From: Pseudomonas sp. ADAK18
GTDB taxonomy: Bacteria > Pseudomonadota > Gammaproteobacteria > Pseudomonadales > Pseudomonadaceae
Length of the DNA: 64,000 nt
Direction of reading: 5' to 3'
Assembly (NCBI RefSeq): GCF_012935695.1
Contig: NZ_CP052859.1
Coordinates: 3,265,001-3,329,000 of the forward strand
Below the pieces are notes generated by a model. It was not told the DNA's origin. It did no database searches and saw only the letters and a program-made list of their open reading frames with translations. Positions 1-9,856 of this stretch are shown piece by piece. A program made the translations under genes and the position numbers. Position 1 is the first letter of the stretch; each line of letters begins with the position of its first letter.

Positions 1-317
1 GAGTCCATCAGCAGCATCTCGCCGGGAGCCAGTTGGATGCATTGACCGTTCTGGATGATCTGGGAGTAACCGCTGCGCTGGCTGACCAGGAAGCAATCCT
101 GGTCATTGTCGTGGTCGGGATTCGGGGTTTTGCGCTTGATCAACCCTGCGTTGGTGCGCAGGCTGGCCAGGGGCAAGCCGCCTCTGGAAAGGGTGCAGAC
201 CTCGCCGATAAACAGCGAGCGATTGAAGGCCAGTTCCGTGTCGAAGTGACCACACACCGCGCGCAGATCCCGGGTCCAGGTTGCCAGGCCGTCTTGGGTC
301 ATCTGTTGGTTGTTCAT
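1..317 (-). CDS. FeaR-like AraC-family regulator, N-terminal part (partial)
   Basis: The reading frame starts at an ATG at 317 and runs off the left edge, so only about 105 N-terminal residues are visible. They resemble the AraC-binding-like N-terminal domain of FeaR-type activators, including a LAPGEMLLMDS stretch typical of that domain. The C-terminal helix-turn-helix would lie outside the window. GGAG stands about 7 bases before the ATG. FeaR activates the amine oxidase and phenylacetaldehyde dehydrogenase genes in E. coli. The FeaB-like dehydrogenase and hydroxylase at 4.2-7.9 kb make the same role likely here. The family call is from memory of the domain and not from a search. Confidence 0.7.
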   Translation of the reverse strand, partial: MNNQQMTQDGLATWTRDLRAVCGHFDTELAFNRSLFIGEVCTLSRGGLPLASLRTNAGLIKRKTPNPDHDNDQDCFLVSQRSGYSQIIQNGQCIQLAPGEMLLMD

Positions 318-428
318 GGGGTGTCTCCACAGTGGCTTTTTTTGTTTTTGTCGGGCAATAGTTAACATGTTATCTATATGCGCGCAACAAGTACCTGTCC
401 GCCAAGGTGGAAGCACTAATGATGCCAA

Positions 429-1049
429 TCAGAGTGTGAGCAAGACCCGCTGCAACCCCGCCAACGCTGCCAGCAGGTGGTTACGCTGTTCGCCGCTGAG
501 GGCGATGTAGCGCCGAAAGGCCGGCATGCGATTGACCACCTCGCTACCGCCCATATGCTCCAGGCGCACGCACCATTGGCCGCCTTCCAGGTCGATGCGC
601 AGGCGTTTGAAGTCCAGGGGCATCAGCGCTTGATGCAAAGGCTTGTCGGCCTGCAAACCGGCCTGTAGCTCGGCCAATAATCCAGCGTCTCCCGCGCGTT
701 GCCGACAGTGAATACCGGTGCGTCGAACAGCCCCGCCATGGTGCAGTTCGAAGCGTGCCGCGCCCTCTCTGGAGGCAGGTACACGCAGGACGAACTCAGT
801 CATGACCAGGTGCATCAACAGCTGCGACTCCGTGCGTTCGGCGATCTCCAGTTGCAGGCTCCCATCGTCCAGGCAAGCCTGCGCCAGGGTCGGTGTTACC
901 CACTCAAAACTCGCCAGCCCAAGGTTGCGTTGCAAGTGCCCAAGCGTCACCCCCGGCCGGTAACCCGCCGGAGCACGCTGGGCACTGAACAGCTCAGACA
1001 GCTTTTGCAGCATGGTCGATGTAAGCGTGGTGAGAATGCCCCGGCTCAT
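429..1049 (-). CDS. DUF3156-like hypothetical protein
   Basis: This 206-residue soluble protein has no signal peptide or membrane segment. AAGGAG lies 6 bases before the ATG at 1049. The start overlaps the 3' end of the permease gene upstream by 56 bases, so the two are probably cotranscribed and translationally coupled. In Pseudomonas, proteins of this kind (which I tentatively place in DUF3156) sit beside amino acid or amine permeases. No catalytic motif is evident and the function is unknown. The family assignment is tentative. Confidence 0.65.
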   Translation of the reverse strand: MSRGILTTLTSTMLQKLSELFSAQRAPAGYRPGVTLGHLQRNLGLASFEWVTPTLAQACLDDGSLQLEIAERTESQLLMHLVMTEFVLRVPASREGAARFELHHGGAVRRTGIHCRQRAGDAGLLAELQAGLQADKPLHQALMPLDFKRLRIDLEGGQWCVRLEHMGGSEVVNRMPAFRRYIALSGEQRNHLLAALAGLQRVLLTL

Positions 1050-2493
1050 TGCAAAACTCCTTGGCCAACACCTCTTCCACAGAGGCCGGCTTGAATGGAT
1101 TGACCTTCTGCACCACCAACGTCCAGAACAGCGCGTACGCCGCCGTACACCCGAGCATCACCCCGAACGGCACGTAGATATCCGCCGGATTCATTCCCGG
1201 CGGCGTGATAAACCACATGCCCAGCACAATGCCGATGCTAGACAGAATCTGCGGCAGCGGAAACCACGGCGAACGGTAGGCCCGTGGCAGGTCCGGGCGC
1301 CGAATGCGCAGGATCACCACCGACAACGTCACCAGCAGATACGAAAAACTCCAGGCACACACGGCCGCCAGCACCAAGTGCATGATGTTGTCGGTGTTGC
1401 CTCCCAGGTACAGCGCGTGCAGGCACGGAATCAGCATTGCCACCAGGATGCACAACAACGGGGTCTTGAAGCGTGGGTGCAAGTAGGTGAAGACCTTGGG
1501 CAACGCGCCGTCCACCGCCATGCCGTAGAGAATCCGTGGCACACCGGCCATCAGGGTGTTGATGGTGGCCGCGCCGGCAAACAGGAAGCCGATGCCCAGC
1601 CAGATCGGGCCGATCTGGCCCATTACCTGCTCGGCGAATTTTGGAATTGCCATGGGCGTGTCCAGCAAGTGCACGCCCGTGGCAGCGTCGAGCACCACGT
1701 TTTCTACTTGACGTTTCATCGCCGCGCCGTAGATGAACATGCAGCTCGCCACGCCTAGCAAACCGAGCATCATTGCCCTGGGCATGACCTTCGCCGAGTT
1801 GCGCAGATCCGGCGCCAGAGGCGTGACGAACTCGCAGCCGACGAACATGAACATCGCCATGCCCACCAGCGACAGCACGGTGATCAGGTCGGTGCCCACC
1901 AGCGACTCGCCAAACCAACCCTCCAGTTGCACTGCCGGTGCGGCAATCAAGCCCAGCACACCAAACACCATCAAGGTGGTCCACATGCCGAAGGTCAGGA
2001 TGATCTCCGCACGGCCAAAGGCACTGACACCGAAGGCATTCAGAATGCCGAACACGATCACGAAACCCACCCCCAGCAACCACGATCCACCCGCCGATTC
2101 GGCCAAGGTATTGAGGTGTTCGAAGTTCACCAGCGCCATGACCCCGGCGAGGATAGTTTCGGCGGTGCCGGCAAACACATGCACGATCAAGTAGGCCGAC
2201 AACGTGCCGGTGATCGCAAAGAAACGGCCCATGCCGCAGTTGATGTAGTCGTAGACCGAGCCGGTGGTGGGCAGGATCGAGGCTGCCTCGGCGAAGGTAG
2301 TTGCCTGGGCCAGCATCATCACCACCGCAATCAGCATGGCCAGGGCAAAGGCGCTGCCACCGATGCCGAAGCCCATGGTCGCCGTGAGAATCACCGGGCT
2401 GGCCATGATCAGGCCGATGGTGCTGGCAAGAGCGGTGGGAAAACCCACCGTGCCACGGTTCAAGTGCGCGGTGAGCCGGTCATTGATCGACAT
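994..2493 (-). CDS. APC-family amino acid/amine permease
   Basis: This 499-residue inner-membrane protein has about 12 hydrophobic segments. The amino acid-polyamine-organocation pattern is visible in the first helix region (LASTIGLIMASPVI) and in the TTGSVYDY loop. I chose the ATG at 2493 because GAGGA stands 7 bases before it and the protein then begins directly before the first helix; the longer frame to 2625 adds a polar stretch with no membrane logic. It probably imports an aromatic amine or amino acid that feeds the neighbouring hydroxyphenylacetate genes. The substrate is inferred from context only. The gene is divergent from the porin gene at 2709. Confidence 0.85.
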   Translation of the reverse strand: MSINDRLTAHLNRGTVGFPTALASTIGLIMASPVILTATMGFGIGGSAFALAMLIAVVMMLAQATTFAEAASILPTTGSVYDYINCGMGRFFAITGTLSAYLIVHVFAGTAETILAGVMALVNFEHLNTLAESAGGSWLLGVGFVIVFGILNAFGVSAFGRAEIILTFGMWTTLMVFGVLGLIAAPAVQLEGWFGESLVGTDLITVLSLVGMAMFMFVGCEFVTPLAPDLRNSAKVMPRAMMLGLLGVASCMFIYGAAMKRQVENVVLDAATGVHLLDTPMAIPKFAEQVMGQIGPIWLGIGFLFAGAATINTLMAGVPRILYGMAVDGALPKVFTYLHPRFKTPLLCILVAMLIPCLHALYLGGNTDNIMHLVLAAVCAWSFSYLLVTLSVVILRIRRPDLPRAYRSPWFPLPQILSSIGIVLGMWFITPPGMNPADIYVPFGVMLGCTAAYALFWTLVVQKVNPFKPASVEEVLAKEFCNEPGHSHHAYIDHAAKAV

Positions 2494-2708
2494 GGTGCAG
2501 ATCCTCGAAAGCGGATTTTTAGAGTGAGGGCACTGTGCGCCCCGCTCGACCTGATCGTCTTGCCCATGTCTGCCGCCGGTTTTGTTGCTCCCTGCCACGA
2601 CCCGTGCGCTGGCGGCCAGGATCAATTACCTGGCACGCAGGTGAAAGACTTCCCCCCGCCCTGCTCGCCCTAATGCGCGCTCAATTCACCATGCTGGGGA
2701 CTATAACG

Positions 2709-4037
2709 ATGGAGCACACACTGAAAACCCGCAGGCTGCACAAGGCCGTTGGCCTGGGCGTCGCGCTGTTGATCGCCGAGTCATCGGCCCATGCGGTCGA
2801 ACTGTACGCCGACGAAGACACCCAGGTCACCGGTAACTTCCTGGCGGTCTACGGGATGTTCAACAGCCGCAAGAACTACGAGGGCAGCCCCGGCGGTTCC
2901 ACCTGGCGCGAAAGCTTTATCAAGTACGGTTTGAGCATCGACCAGACCCTGGGCGCGCTGGGCAGCGTCTACGGCACCGCCAATCTGGTGAGCTCCGGAA
3001 CCTGGGGCGATGGCGATGCGTCGCGGGTCACCAACGGCACCGAGCGCACTACCAAGTTCGACGAAGCCTTCGCCGGCTGGCGTTCCGGTGATTTAGTTCC
3101 AGCGTTGGGCAAGGATGGCCTCGACCTATCGTTCGGCCGCCAGATCATCACCTTGGGCGACGGTTTCATCATCAACGATGACGGCCCCAACCTGGGCAAC
3201 GGCGTGGCAGACGGCGAGTTCAACCGTGGCGGCGCCTATTACATCGCCGCGCGCCATGCCTTCGACCAGACCGCCGTGGTGCGCTTGGGCGGCAAGGACG
3301 GCGTGCATGGCAGCCTGATGTGGATCAAGTCCGACAACCGCGCCCAGGCCAACACCGAAATGGCCGCCGGTACCCTGGAATACACCACCGCACCGGGCAC
3401 GTTGGGGTTGACCTACATCCACGGCATCGACGTCGATGAACGCTTTGCCAATGACCTGCAAAAACAACGCAAGGGCATGAACCTCTACAGCCTGCGCGGC
3501 GTCGGTAATGCGGGGATCGAAAACGCACACTTTTCCTTCGAATATGCCCGGCAAGACAAAGATGCAGGCCAGGAAAATGCCTGGTACGGCGAAGGCGGCT
3601 ACACCTTTGCCGACCTACCTTTGTCACCCGACCTGACCTATCGCTACAGCCGTTATTCAAAAAACTGGGACGCGATGTTTTCCGGGTTCAACCGTGGCTA
3701 TGGCACCTGGGTTCAGGGTGAAGTGGCCGGCAATTACTCAGGCCCGTACAACAGCAACACGGCAGTCCAACATGTGGCACTCAAGGTCAAGCCGCTGGAC
3801 AACGTGACCGTGGGTGCGCTGTTCTTCGACTACAAGACCCTGAGCAAGAACGGCATGCCGGATCTCGATGGCCGCGAGCTGGACCTGTATGCCGAATGGG
3901 TGGTGAACGAGCACCTGATCGTCACCCCGCTGTTGGGTCTGTACAAGCCGAACAAGGACCAGGACAACGGCGGCAACCAGGTCGGCGGCAATGGCACCAA
4001 CGTCTACAGTCAGTTGGTGGTGGCCGTGCCCTTCTGA
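2709..4037 (+). CDS. Outer-membrane porin (OprD-like or alginate-export-like fold)
   Basis: The 442-residue precursor has a signal peptide of about 30 residues ending SSAHA. The rest is dominated by alternating amphipathic beta strands rich in Tyr, Gly and Asp, and it ends in VAVPF, the terminal Phe being the usual outer-membrane barrel assembly signal. Porins of this type let small aromatic or carboxylic substrates through the outer membrane. It diverges from the permease gene, so the two could form the outer- and inner-membrane steps of one uptake route. The start at 2709 is chosen over the upstream in-frame start because the signal peptide begins there. Substrate is not readable from sequence. 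Confidence 0.8.
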   Translation: MEHTLKTRRLHKAVGLGVALLIAESSAHAVELYADEDTQVTGNFLAVYGMFNSRKNYEGSPGGSTWRESFIKYGLSIDQTLGALGSVYGTANLVSSGTWGDGDASRVTNGTERTTKFDEAFAGWRSGDLVPALGKDGLDLSFGRQIITLGDGFIINDDGPNLGNGVADGEFNRGGAYYIAARHAFDQTAVVRLGGKDGVHGSLMWIKSDNRAQANTEMAAGTLEYTTAPGTLGLTYIHGIDVDERFANDLQKQRKGMNLYSLRGVGNAGIENAHFSFEYARQDKDAGQENAWYGEGGYTFADLPLSPDLTYRYSRYSKNWDAMFSGFNRGYGTWVQGEVAGNYSGPYNSNTAVQHVALKVKPLDNVTVGALFFDYKTLSKNGMPDLDGRELDLYAEWVVNEHLIVTPLLGLYKPNKDQDNGGNQVGGNGTNVYSQLVVAVPF

Positions 4038-4058
4038 GTCCCACAACATCTCGACATC

Positions 4059-4231
4059 TGTAGCCGCTGCCGAGGTACGAGGCTGCGATATGTGTCCGCA
4101 GGACCACCCTCAGGGGTCGCTTCGCAACCCATCGCAGCCTCGTACCTCGACAGCGGCTACAACCCATCGCAGCCTCGTACCTCGACAACGGCTACAACCC
4201 ATCGCAGCCTCGTGTCTCGGCAGCGGCTACA
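4059..4231. repeat. REP-like palindrome cluster with a 35-bp tandem arm
   Basis: One forward arm (tagccgctgccgaggtacga, from 4061) is followed by three copies of its reverse complement starting at 4131, 4166 and 4201, that is, exactly 35 bases apart. Two related elements occur at 19161-19262 and 35586-35686. The cluster fills the space between the convergent porin and flavin reductase genes and could fold into alternative hairpins that stop transcription from both sides. Confidence 0.85.
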
Positions 4232-4233
4232 GG

Positions 4234-4779
<546 letters not shown>

Positions 4780-4794
4780 TTATCAAGGTTTGGC

Positions 4795-5964
4795 TCACAC
4801 CATGCTCGGGTCCGGCTCCAGCCCCATCAGCTCACGGCCAAGGATCTGCGCGCAGACGTCGTAGTCGGTGTAGGCATGAGCACCGGTCATGTGGGAATCG
4901 CGGAACAGGCGCTGCATTTCGTTGTGTTCGAACCAGGCATTGCCCCCGGCGGCCTCGAACAGCCGGTCCACCGCCTGAATGCACATCTTGGTGGCGTAGG
5001 CCTGGTTGGTGCGCCAGAACGCCAGGGTTTCGCGGCTGGGGTAACGCTGCTCGGCACTGTGGTCGGCATGTTCCTGCCAGGTCTTTTCGAGAAAGGCCCG
5101 GGCGGCTGCCACTTGATGGGTCGACTCGGCCAGGCGCATCAACGCCGGGGTCGCCGCGCCGACAGCCGCACCGGTATAGGCGCGTACGCGGGTTTTGGTT
5201 TTTTCGCGGAACACCTCAAGCATGCGCTCGGCCACGCCAAGGCTGACGGTGGAAAAACCGCTGGCGAAATACGGCCGGTACGGCGAGTAGAAAATCTTGC
5301 TGTCGGGGTAGAGACCAAAGCCTGCTGACTTGCCTTCCATCATGTCCTTGGCTTTCTGGATGCGGTGCTCCGGCACCCAGGCGTTGTCGATAATCAAGGT
5401 CTTGGTGCCGCTGCCTTTCATGCCGGCGGCGAACCAGTCGTCACGAATCTGGTAGTCGCTGCGCGGCAACACCGCAAAGCAGTAATCCTGAGTGCCTTCG
5501 GCGTTTGGCCGGCGAAACCCGACAATCGCCCACTCGCCGTGGTCGCAGCCGCTGCTCCAGCCCATTTCTCCGCTGAAGTACACACCGCCCTCGCCTTCTT
5601 CGGTACGGCCGAACGGCGCAATACTGCTGCTGGCGGTGGCGTCCGAGTCATGGCCCCAGACTTCCTGCTGCAAGGTGGCCGAGAACAGTGCCAATTGATG
5701 GCTGTGGGTGCACAGCAAGCTCATCGCCCAAGCGGTGCTCGCGCAGGACCCTGCCAGCAACGCGATGCAGTCGGCAAACTGCGGCAACGACAACTCCATG
5801 CCACCGAACTGCTTCGGCTGAAAAGCACGGTGCAAGCCGATGCTTTTGAGCAGCGCTATATTCTCGTCGGGCACCTTGCGCTCCTGCTCGGCGCGCGAAG
5901 CATTGGCAGCGATGGCCGGCAGGATGGACTTGAGGTCTTCAAGGAGCGGGTTTGGCTTTTTCAT
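4795..5964 (-). CDS. p-Hydroxyphenylacetate 3-hydroxylase, oxygenase component (C2-like)
   Basis: This 389-residue protein has the acyl-CoA-dehydrogenase fold used by group D flavin monooxygenases. Long stretches (KDMMEGKSAGFGLYPDSKIF, RLFRDSHMTGAHAYTDYD, ILGRELMGLEPDP) match what I remember of the C2 oxygenase of A. baumannii. The protein lacks only the first 30 or so residues of that homologue. C2 uses reduced flavin and oxygen to convert 4-hydroxyphenylacetate to 3,4-dihydroxyphenylacetate (homoprotocatechuate). The reductase follows on the same strand. The ring-cleavage genes are not in the window. A relative acting on indoleacetate (IacA) is a weaker alternative. Confidence 0.9.
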   Translation of the reverse strand: MKKPNPLLEDLKSILPAIAANASRAEQERKVPDENIALLKSIGLHRAFQPKQFGGMELSLPQFADCIALLAGSCASTAWAMSLLCTHSHQLALFSATLQQEVWGHDSDATASSSIAPFGRTEEGEGGVYFSGEMGWSSGCDHGEWAIVGFRRPNAEGTQDYCFAVLPRSDYQIRDDWFAAGMKGSGTKTLIIDNAWVPEHRIQKAKDMMEGKSAGFGLYPDSKIFYSPYRPYFASGFSTVSLGVAERMLEVFREKTKTRVRAYTGAAVGAATPALMRLAESTHQVAAARAFLEKTWQEHADHSAEQRYPSRETLAFWRTNQAYATKMCIQAVDRLFEAAGGNAWFEHNEMQRLFRDSHMTGAHAYTDYDVCAQILGRELMGLEPDPSMV

Positions 5965-6135
5965 GGTTGGCCCTGCTTATTATTGGATGTCCGGCTGGCG
6001 CTTCTTATCGAGGAGCGGCGCAGGATGCAGGGCCAGTATGGGAGGCTCTCCCAGCGCAGAAAATGCACGTTCCACAGCCAAGATTGTACTTTTCATAGAC
6101 ATCATGGGTATCCACACAACTTGAGCCTGGCGTTG

Positions 6136-6275
6136 CGTAGCAGCTGTCGAGCCCCAGCGAGGCTGCGTAGGGCGCGACGCGATTCTTGGTGATGGGCTTT
6201 GTGGACGTCGGGGTTCGGCTTCCTGTTTCTGGTGTGGCCTTACGTAGCCTCGCTGACGCTCGACAACTGCTACGG
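6136..6275. repeat. REP-like inverted repeat, second family
   Basis: A left arm with gtcgagccccagcgaggctg and a right arm with cagcctcgct-like complement (tagcctcgctgacgctcgac) flank about 80 bases. The same family occurs at 35758-35866, where it is more perfect. It occupies most of the gap (5965-6410) between the divergent hydroxylase and aldehyde dehydrogenase genes. I see no clear promoter in the rest of that gap. Confidence 0.75.
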
Positions 6276-6410
6276 GGATGACGGTGGATGGGGCGGTCTA
6301 TCTGCTGCATTGCGATGTCAGCCACAGACATGAATCCTGGCAGGTACAGTCAAGCTGCAATGACCGGCGTTGGTTAACCTCGGGTTTTCCCTCTGCCCTC
6401 AGGAACACCC

Positions 6411-7898
6411 ATGAGCGATATTTCACTGCTGCCTCAAGTCGAAGCCTTCCTCAGTCGAAACCATGGGTTGTTTATCGATGGCGGCTACGTCGAGAGCCAT
6501 TCGAGCCAGACCCTGGAAGTGATCAACCCCGCCACCGGCAAGGTCATCGCCCAGGTCGCCGATGCCGATCCTGCCGATATTGATGCGGCGGTGGCGTCGG
6601 CCAATCGCGGTTTCAAACAATGGTCCCAGGCCGCGCCGGCGTTGCGCGGCAATGTGCTGCTGAAGCTGGCAGACCTGCTGGAGCAGAACCGCGAAGAACT
6701 GGCGCAGATCGAGACCTGCCAATCGGGCAAGATTATCCAGATCGCCCGCGCCTTTGAAGTCGACCAGGCCGCGCACTTCCTGCGCTATTACGCAGGCTGG
6801 GCGACCAAGATCAGCGGCCAGACCATCACTCCATCGCTGCCCTCCTTTGCCGGCGAACGCTATACCGCGTTCACCCTGCGCGAACCGGTCGGCGTGGTGG
6901 TGGGCATCGTGCCGTGGAATTTCTCCACCATGATCGCCATCTGGAAACTCGCCTCGGCGCTGGTGACCGGTTGCAGCATCATCATCAAGCCCAGCGAGTT
7001 CACACCGCTGACCATCCTGCGCATCGCCGAACTGGCCATCGAGGCCGGGCTGCCGGCTGGCGTACTGAACGTCCTGACCGGCAGCGGTCAAGTGGGTAAA
7101 GGCCTGATCGAGCACCCAGGCACCCACAAGGTGTCATTCACCGGCTCGGTACCGACAGGCATCGCCGTGGGCCGCAGTGCGATGGGCGCCGGATTGACCC
7201 GCGCGACGCTCGAACTGGGGGGCAAGAATGCGGCGGGCTTCCTACGGGACATGGACCTGGACAAGGCCGTCAATGGCATCATCGAAGCCGGCTTTCTGCA
7301 CTCAGGGCAAATCTGTGCGGCGGCCGAACGCTTCTTTGTCCATCACTCTCAGATTGAGCAGATCATGGACAAACTGGCCCAGCGCTTGAGCAAATTGAAC
7401 ATTGGCTCGCCCCTGGACGAGCGCACCGAATTCGGCCCGGTGACCAACCGCCAGCACCAGTTGAAACTTGAAGGTTTTTTCGACACCGCCCGCGCCGAAA
7501 ACAATACGATCATTCACGGCGGCCAGCGGATGGACCGGCCCGGCTGCTATGTCGAACCCACGGTAATCCTCGCCAAGACCGTCAACGATACCCTGCTCAA
7601 CGAGGAAACCTTCGGCCCCATCGCCACGTTCTTTCCTTACGACAGCGAAGACGAATTGCTGGATCTGATGAACAACACACCCTACGGTTTGAGCGCTAGT
7701 CTGTGGACCAACGACCTGGGCAAGGCCTTGCGTATGGTCCCTGCGATCAATGCCGGCACGGTGTGGGTGAACATGCACACCATGCTCGACCCAGCGGTGC
7801 CATTTGGTGGCAATAAATCCTCGGGCGTGGGTCGGGAATTTGGCGGAGCGTTTATTGAGGATTACACCGAGCTGAAGTCGGTGATGATTCGGTATTGA
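6411..7898 (+). CDS. feaB: NAD-dependent phenylacetaldehyde-type aldehyde dehydrogenase (FeaB-like)
   Basis: This 495-residue protein is a complete aldehyde dehydrogenase. It has the VPWNFS asparagine near residue 168, the FTGSVPTG nucleotide-binding loop, the LELGGKN glutamate near 266 and the catalytic Cys in GQICAA near 301. Length and the group of neighbours fit FeaB, which oxidises phenylacetaldehyde or 4-hydroxyphenylacetaldehyde to the acid. That acid is the substrate of the divergent C2/C1 hydroxylase, and the FeaR-like regulator at the left edge completes the set. AGGA precedes the ATG at 6411. Other aryl- or betaine-aldehyde dehydrogenases cannot be excluded from sequence alone. Confidence 0.85.
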   Translation: MSDISLLPQVEAFLSRNHGLFIDGGYVESHSSQTLEVINPATGKVIAQVADADPADIDAAVASANRGFKQWSQAAPALRGNVLLKLADLLEQNREELAQIETCQSGKIIQIARAFEVDQAAHFLRYYAGWATKISGQTITPSLPSFAGERYTAFTLREPVGVVVGIVPWNFSTMIAIWKLASALVTGCSIIIKPSEFTPLTILRIAELAIEAGLPAGVLNVLTGSGQVGKGLIEHPGTHKVSFTGSVPTGIAVGRSAMGAGLTRATLELGGKNAAGFLRDMDLDKAVNGIIEAGFLHSGQICAAAERFFVHHSQIEQIMDKLAQRLSKLNIGSPLDERTEFGPVTNRQHQLKLEGFFDTARAENNTIIHGGQRMDRPGCYVEPTVILAKTVNDTLLNEETFGPIATFFPYDSEDELLDLMNNTPYGLSASLWTNDLGKALRMVPAINAGTVWVNMHTMLDPAVPFGGNKSSGVGREFGGAFIEDYTELKSVMIRY

Positions 7899-7937
7899 GT
7901 CCCAACGCCTCAGCTTCAATCCCGATTAACCACTCAG

Positions 7938-7972
7938 GCGCCACCGACGCTGATCCATGGCGAAGGTGGCGC
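7938..7972 (+). terminator. Hairpin after the aldehyde dehydrogenase gene
   Basis: An 8-bp GC-rich inverted repeat (gcgccacc / ggtggcgc) lies about 40 bases after the stop codon. It lacks a T-run, so if it ends transcription it is a weak or Rho-assisted site. The rest of the 339-base gap to luxR is AT-richer and holds no frame I can support. Confidence 0.4.
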
Positions 7973-8237
7973 AGCGCTGTCCGGTCTTTCATGGACTCGG
8001 GCACAAACTACTTATAAAAGTTCGTAGTTTCACCTGTCAGTTTTTTTCTTGATGTCCCCCTAATGCCGTACAGATCTGCCACTTGGCTTCTACTAGCATG
8101 CCTGCCCATGTACCGGAAGTAACCGCTCCAGGACGCTCAGGGCCTTCTACTTAGGCACCCTGCATAATAAAAATCCTGCATTGCCTTCGCCGTCTCCGCA
8201 GAAATGAAATAAACTTGAAACATAAAGAGTTCATGAG

Positions 8238-8966
8238 ATGGATAATGCTTCCAAATACCGTGATTTCGCCCTGACCGATGAGAAACATCCAAGTGTCAGC
8301 TTACAATACGAACTTGAGCACCTGCTGGGGGACCTTCAAGGACTAAGTTATGCTTACTTTGCCGTTCCTCGAAATCGTGAAGTGGCCCCTCTTATTATTT
8401 CAAATTACCCAGCACCTTGGTTAAAAGCTTACAGGGCGGCCAGCTATCACCTGATCGATCCGATCATTCATCACGGCCTTAGACGTTGCGCGCCATTCTC
8501 TTGGAGTGACGCGCGCGAGACCGTTTCCTGTGAAAAAAGTCGGGAATTGTTTCGGCGTTCCAGCCAATACCGGATCTGCTCCGGTGCAACCTTTACCCTG
8601 CATGACGCAAGTGGAATGTTCAGTTCGTTGAGTCTCAGCAACGGTGGGCAACAAGCTGACGTTGATCGCCGCATGGCCGACCAGCAAGGGCAGATACAGA
8701 TGGCGCTGATCGGTTTTCATAGCCGGCTGTTGAGCCTGCGGACAGTCGATGAACTGTTTTCCAAGCTTCAGGGCGGGCCACTTTCGGTCAAGGAATTGAG
8801 CGTGCTCAAGTGGGTGATGATGGGCAAGGCCTACCGGGAAATCGCGCTGATCTGCGCGATTTCCGAACGCACGGTCAAATTTCACATGTCTAACATTTCC
8901 GAAAAACTGCAGGTCTGCAATGCCAAGCAGGCGGTTTATGAGGCCCAGCGTCAAGGCATCCTCTGA
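8238..8966 (+). CDS. LuxR-family quorum-sensing receptor
   Basis: This 242-residue protein has an N-terminal autoinducer-binding domain and a C-terminal LuxR helix-turn-helix. The six residues conserved in acyl-homoserine-lactone receptors are visible: Trp and Tyr in YPAPWLKAY, Asp-Pro in IDPIIH, Trp in PFSWSD and Gly in ICSGATF. The HTH reads YREIALICAISERTVKFHMS. The gene converges with the luxI gene, with 22 bases between their stop codons. It is likely to activate luxI and the divergent biosynthetic operon at 10096 when the lactone accumulates. A second ATG five bases upstream is out of frame. Confidence 0.93.
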   Translation: MDNASKYRDFALTDEKHPSVSLQYELEHLLGDLQGLSYAYFAVPRNREVAPLIISNYPAPWLKAYRAASYHLIDPIIHHGLRRCAPFSWSDARETVSCEKSRELFRRSSQYRICSGATFTLHDASGMFSSLSLSNGGQQADVDRRMADQQGQIQMALIGFHSRLLSLRTVDELFSKLQGGPLSVKELSVLKWVMMGKAYREIALICAISERTVKFHMSNISEKLQVCNAKQAVYEAQRQGIL

Positions 8967-8988
8967 GCCAGGCGCCGAACCGCCAGGG

Positions 8989-9648
8989 CTAGCCGAACGC
9001 CGTATCACTGACGTGTAGACGATGCGGCCACTGGCTTGCCTGCGAGGATGACAAGGGCTGCTTGTGCTCAATGCTGGATATCAACCGCTGACGATTGAAC
9101 TCGTTTACCGGCATGTTCAGCAACAGCACTTTTTCCCCTGGAGAGGCTTCGCCGGTATCCAGCACTTCGTAATGCCAGCCGGCGTTGCGTACGATCCGTG
9201 CCATGGCATTGCTGACCACGGTAATGATCGATTCCAGCCCACTGGCCGCGGCGTAGTTGTGCATGCTGAACAGCAGCATTTCGGTCAGCGGCATGCGGCC
9301 CAGGCTGAGTTGGCGCGAACGGGTCTTGTCGACAAAAAAACGGCTGGACTCGGCCATCAGTGCGCGCTTGGGCGGTTCGTAACGAAAAAAGTCCCGGAAT
9401 GGCCCTTCGACCATATAGGGCGCCAGCGTATTGATCAGACGAAGACCCGCCAGGGGTACGCCCTCCCAGGTGCCGATCAGGTAGGTGGTCCGCTCGGTGT
9501 CGTACTCATCGAACTCGATGCCGTTGTTTATATTGACTTTCCAGTTCAAGCGGTCGGCGAATACTTCTTTGCGCAAACCATATAAGTCAGAAACCCAGGC
9601 GTGGGGCCTCGCACTATAATCGAGCGCATGAAACTCGATGGATTCCAT
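8989..9648 (-). CDS. LuxI-family acyl-homoserine lactone synthase
   Basis: This 219-residue autoinducer synthase makes an acyl-homoserine lactone from SAM and acyl-ACP. The conserved core is present: LRKEVF, the Trp in DRLNW, EFDEYD, the Arg in AGLRL and the ESSRFFV box. The ATG at 9648 has GAGGAG upstream; a longer frame to 9723 has no ribosome-binding site. Acyl chain length cannot be read reliably. The gene is divergent from the ketosynthase operon, so one intergenic region (9649-10095) probably carries both quorum-regulated promoters. Confidence 0.94.
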   Translation of the reverse strand: MESIEFHALDYSARPHAWVSDLYGLRKEVFADRLNWKVNINNGIEFDEYDTERTTYLIGTWEGVPLAGLRLINTLAPYMVEGPFRDFFRYEPPKRALMAESSRFFVDKTRSRQLSLGRMPLTEMLLFSMHNYAAASGLESIITVVSNAMARIVRNAGWHYEVLDTGEASPGEKVLLLNMPVNEFNRQRLISSIEHKQPLSSSQASQWPHRLHVSDTAFG

Positions 9649-9840
9649 AGCGTTAATTGCTCCTCTATGAGTAATGAGTGCGAAGTAAAGGTATTCAGCC
9701 AGAGCACAAACAACAAACCTCAAGCCGCAAAAATAGATTGCACGGCAATCAAAAGCTTATCAAAAACTTTCCAGACATGGACCTGTACTTTAGTGCGGGT
9801 TCGGATTTTATTATTTGATGCTAATTGAACAACTTGCCGC

Positions 9841-9856
9841 CTGTACCTAGATACAG
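9841..9856. promoter_or_regulatory. Candidate lux-box-like dyad between luxI and the biosynthetic operon
   Basis: CTGTA-N6-TACAG is a perfect 5-bp dyad lying 193 bases before the luxI start and 240 bases before the ketosynthase start. Its position in the divergent region fits a LuxR operator. Its outer bases also fit a loose LexA pattern, so the assignment is tentative. I see no other strong dyad in this 447-base gap. Confidence 0.4.

Noticed and set aside
4059..4231. CRISPR array
   Set aside because: The repeated arms are adjacent palindrome copies with spacers of a few bases and no cas genes.
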